Assembly (NCBI RefSeq): GCF_019711535.1 | Contig: NZ_JAIGNP010000002.1 | Coordinates: forward strand, 248,001-312,000 | DNA: 64,000 nt | Reading direction: 5' to 3' | Origin: Qipengyuania aestuarii | GTDB taxonomy: Bacteria > Pseudomonadota > Alphaproteobacteria > Sphingomonadales > Sphingomonadaceae | In this document: positions 61,639 through 64,000 of the stretch, piece after piece | Position numbering within the stretch: position 1 is the first letter of the stretch | Layout of the letters: every line of letters begins with the position of its first letter | Notes under the pieces: generated by a model | Told to the model about the DNA's origin: nothing | Databases searched by the model: none | What the model saw: only the letters and a program-made list of their open reading frames with translations | Program-made: the position numbers and the translations under genes

Positions 61639-63260
61639 ACGATCGGTTTGAAACTATCGGGATTCGCCATGTGCCAATATTCGGCAAAAGGGGTGTCGTC
61701 CGGCTCATACAGCAATTTGCCGGGCTGCACTTCGTTTACGACTTTTGACCACGGAACCATTTCGGCGTTGTTCTTCCATTGGCGCAGATGACGCGGTGTG
61801 AATTCGTCCGGGCTTTCCAGACCGCAAGCGACGACGATGTCGTGCAGGCTGTCGAGAGTCTTCGACTGGAAATTGGCGACACGCTGGGCCTTTTCGGGGA
61901 TCACCAGCCCGCGTTGGCGAGCGGGCGAGCTGGTCGCTACCCCTGTCGGGCAAGTGCCCGTGTGGCAGCGCAGCGACTGGACGCAGCCGAGCGAGAACAT
62001 GAAGGCGCGCGCCGCATTGCACCAATTGGCGCCCAGTGCGGCATTCATGGCTATGGCTGATCCGGAGAAGACTTTCTCCGATGCGGCCAGCTTGATCTTG
62101 TCTTTCAGGCCGGTGCCGACCAGCGCATTGTTGACGTAATAGAGGCCGATACGCAGCGGCAACCCCACATGATCGGAGAGTTCCAGCGGAGCCGCGCCTG
62201 TACCGCCGCCGCCGCCATCCACGACGATGAAATCGAGCGTTATGCCGCTGTCGATCATGGCCTTGCAGATCGCGAAGACTTCGTGCGGCATGCCGACACA
62301 CAGCTTGATCCCCACAGGCTTTCCGCCGGACATCTCGCGCATCCGGGCTGCAAATTCCAGCATCTCGCGCGGCGTGGAAAAGGCCGAATGCCCTGGAGGC
62401 GAGAGGCAGTCCTCATGCGCGGGGACCTGGCGTGTGTCGGCAATTTCCTGCGTCACCTTGGCAGCGGGGAGCAGGCCGCCATGGCCCGGTTTTGCGCCTT
62501 GGCTCAGCTTGATTTCGGTCATTTTAACCTGATCGTGCTGGGCCTTGTCGCGAAAGCTTTCGGGATCGAAATTGCCGTCCTTGTCACGTGCTCCGAAATA
62601 GCCCGATCCCAATTCCCAGACGACGTCGCCGCCATGTTTCAGGTGGTAGGGCGACAGTCCGCCTTCGCCGGTATCGTGATAGAAATCGCCGATCTTCGCA
62701 CCGAGATTCAGAGCCTCGATTGCATGGTTTCCCAGCGCGCCGAAGCTCATCGCGCTGATGTTCAGGCGGGCCGCATCATAGGGCTTGCTGCATTGATCCG
62801 TCCCGACCTTCACGCGGGTGCGTTTGGGGGCTTTCGCATTGGGATTAATCGAATGGCAGAGCGCCTCATATTCTTCCGAATAGACGTCCAGTTCGGTGCC
62901 GAACGGATGGGCATCTTCCTGCTTCTTCGCGCGGGCATATACCAGCGAACGCGAAACCCGGTCGAACGGGCGCCCTTCCAGCGGGCCCTCCACGATGTAG
63001 CTGCGCAAGAACGGCCGAAGGTCTTCGAACAGCCAGCGAAATCGTGCAATGAGGGGGTAGTTGCGCCGCAGCGAATGCTTGGTCTGAACAAGATCCCACA
63101 GGGCAATCGCCAGCAGCGGCGCGAACAGCACCAAGGCCCAGTAAAACCCGCTGGCTACCAAGGCACCCAAAACGCAGGTCAGGATGGTCAGGAGCAAGGA
63201 CGCCCACAGGCCGAGGTTTCTCTCTAGGCTCTCGGCCCCAAACAGACTGCGAATTGCCAT
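61635..63260 (-). CDS. Membrane-anchored FMN-binding glutamate-synthase-like protein
   Basis: Product of 541 residues. Two N-terminal helices (LWASLLLTILTCVLGALVAS; ALVLFAPLLAIALWDLV) precede a domain like the synthase half of GltB: ISAMSFGALGNHAIEALNLG, DTGEGGLSPYHLKHGGDVVW, KLSQGAKPGHGGLLP, VVDGGGGGTGAAP and the cluster loop CVQSLRCHTGTCPTGVATS. The amidotransferase domain and GltD are missing, so ammonia-dependent glutamate synthesis or an unknown FMN reaction is possible. ATG at 63260 has AGAGAAGG upstream; ATG at 63302 and TTG at 63323 do not. It is coupled to cyoA by ATGA. Confidence 0.88.
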   Translation of the reverse strand: MAIRSLFGAESLERNLGLWASLLLTILTCVLGALVASGFYWALVLFAPLLAIALWDLVQTKHSLRRNYPLIARFRWLFEDLRPFLRSYIVEGPLEGRPFDRVSRSLVYARAKKQEDAHPFGTELDVYSEEYEALCHSINPNAKAPKRTRVKVGTDQCSKPYDAARLNISAMSFGALGNHAIEALNLGAKIGDFYHDTGEGGLSPYHLKHGGDVVWELGSGYFGARDKDGNFDPESFRDKAQHDQVKMTEIKLSQGAKPGHGGLLPAAKVTQEIADTRQVPAHEDCLSPPGHSAFSTPREMLEFAARMREMSGGKPVGIKLCVGMPHEVFAICKAMIDSGITLDFIVVDGGGGGTGAAPLELSDHVGLPLRIGLYYVNNALVGTGLKDKIKLAASEKVFSGSAIAMNAALGANWCNAARAFMFSLGCVQSLRCHTGTCPTGVATSSPARQRGLVIPEKAQRVANFQSKTLDSLHDIVVACGLESPDEFTPRHLRQWKNNAEMVPWSKVVNEVQPGKLLYEPDDTPFAEYWHMANPDSFKPIV

Positions 63261-63343
63261 CCAGAATATCCTTCTCTCTCCGGCTGCAAGGTTAGTAGGC
63301 ATGGTTGGCTGCAAGTAAAGCAACTTGCACCGCGGCCGGCTGC

Positions 63344-64000
63344 TTACTTTCTCAGCTTCAAACCTAGCCAGAAGGTACGCGGGGCACCGAGATCGATCGA
63401 TCCGCCCTGGTTACGGGTGACCACTTCCTCGTCGGTCAGGTTCTCTCCGCGCACGACCAGCGCGAGGTTGCGGTGCAGGGCGAGTTCACCGTAGGCATCA
63501 AGCGTTGTCGCTGCGGGGAGAATATCGGTTTCGAGATCGTCCTCGAATTGGCGGCCGACATGTCGAAGTGTAAGCGCGAGGAGGGAATCCGGCTGGATCG
63601 TGTAGCGCAGGCTAGCGCTGCCAGCCCAGGCTGGAACCTGCGCGGGCCGCTTCCCATCAAACGCCGCCCCGCCTTGCCTCGCGGCCGCATCGGTATAGGC
63701 TAGGGAGCCATTGAAACCAATCGCACCGAATGTGAGATCGGTGCTCACCTCGATACCGCGGGACGTTATCTCGTCGATATTCTGTCTCTGCCGTGTGACA
63801 GGGCCAAGCGTGACATTTGCGATGGCATCCTTGACGCGGTTGTCGAATGCCGTCGCGGAGACGCGGATATCGTCGCTCGGGACCAGATCGAAGCCCGCTT
63901 CGAACCCGACAAGCCGTTCACTGCCCAGATTTGCATTGGCCTGAGTCGTCACCGGAAACACGGTGAAGGGGCGGTACAGCTCGTTCAACGTTGGCAGGCG
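63344..64000 (-). CDS. TonB-dependent receptor, C-terminal part (5' end beyond window)
   Basis: At least 218 residues of the barrel of an outer-membrane receptor, open to the right edge. It begins within the typical RLPTLNELYRPF strand, continues LVGFEAGFDLVPSDDIRVSA, FNGSLAYTDAAARQGGAAFD and LALVVRGENLTDEEVVTRNQ, and ends APRTFWLGLKLRK. The ligand cannot be told from this part. It precedes the FMN protein gene by 83 bases on the same strand. Confidence 0.92.
   Translation of the reverse strand, partial: RLPTLNELYRPFTVFPVTTQANANLGSERLVGFEAGFDLVPSDDIRVSATAFDNRVKDAIANVTLGPVTRQRQNIDEITSRGIEVSTDLTFGAIGFNGSLAYTDAAARQGGAAFDGKRPAQVPAWAGSASLRYTIQPDSLLALTLRHVGRQFEDDLETDILPAATTLDAYGELALHRNLALVVRGENLTDEEVVTRNQGGSIDLGAPRTFWLGLKLRK

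Overview
The window looks like chromosomal DNA of a GC-rich alphaproteobacterium, most likely order Sphingomonadales and probably Erythrobacteraceae. This is inferred from gene style: a TonB-dependent receptor with a tryptophan-halogenase-like flavoprotein in an alpha-glucan cluster, the yebC-ruvC pair, an NDUFA9-like NAD(P)-binding protein, ccoNOQP-ccoGHIS, and many four-base start/stop overlaps. No rRNA, tRNA, CRISPR array, insertion sequence or phage module was recognised. Coding density is very high.

Layout. (1) 1-12.5 kb is an alpha-glucan (maltodextrin/starch) locus. It holds an MFS sugar transporter cut by the left edge, a LacI-type regulator, a large TonB-dependent receptor, a flavin-dependent halogenase-like protein, a periplasmic GH13 amylase, a GH13 alpha-glucosidase and a GH97 alpha-glucosidase. 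The receptor probably imports oligosaccharides, the GH enzymes release glucose or maltose, the MFS protein takes them into the cytoplasm, and LacI controls both divergent arms; two near-identical palindromes are candidate operators. (2) 12.6-14.9 kb has a dUTPase, a small polytopic protein and a membrane-embedded winged-helix regulator.

(3) 14.9-23.8 kb is the most unusual part: seven tightly packed minus-strand genes. In transcription order they are an ion-channel-like protein with a non-canonical pore loop, a DUF2254 membrane protein, a UPF0182 giant membrane protein, two paralogous membrane-anchored PadR-like winged-helix proteins, a 692-residue curlin-type repeat lipoprotein and a small secreted protein. 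An AT-rich intergenic region lies upstream. This is the best candidate for an undescribed envelope system.

(4) 24.2-40.6 kb is mostly housekeeping: a DUF4136 lipoprotein, yebC, ruvC, an ArsC-like reductase, a glycerophosphodiesterase, a deaminase, ubiG, lysC, a GAF-GGDEF diguanylate cyclase, purT, an SLC13-type permease, a nitronate monooxygenase-like protein, a short protein resembling a piece of MreB, purU, a dienelactone hydrolase, a serine hydrolase and an NDUFA9-like protein.

(5) 40.6-51.6 kb is a microaerobic respiration island: a Crp/Fnr regulator, then ccoNOQP-ccoGHIS, a small Cys-rich protein and hemN, all co-directional, with ompW divergent. Three FNR-type boxes lie upstream of ccoN, upstream of the regulator (shared with ompW) and at hemN. 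(6) 51.7-57.5 kb concerns molybdenum cofactor: moeA, a MobA-FdhD fusion, a YdeP-type molybdopterin oxidoreductase and a DUF4396 membrane protein. (7) 57.5-63.3 kb is cyoABCD (bo3-type quinol oxidase), translationally coupled to an upstream membrane-bound glutamate-synthase-like FMN protein. (8) The right edge cuts a second TonB-dependent receptor.
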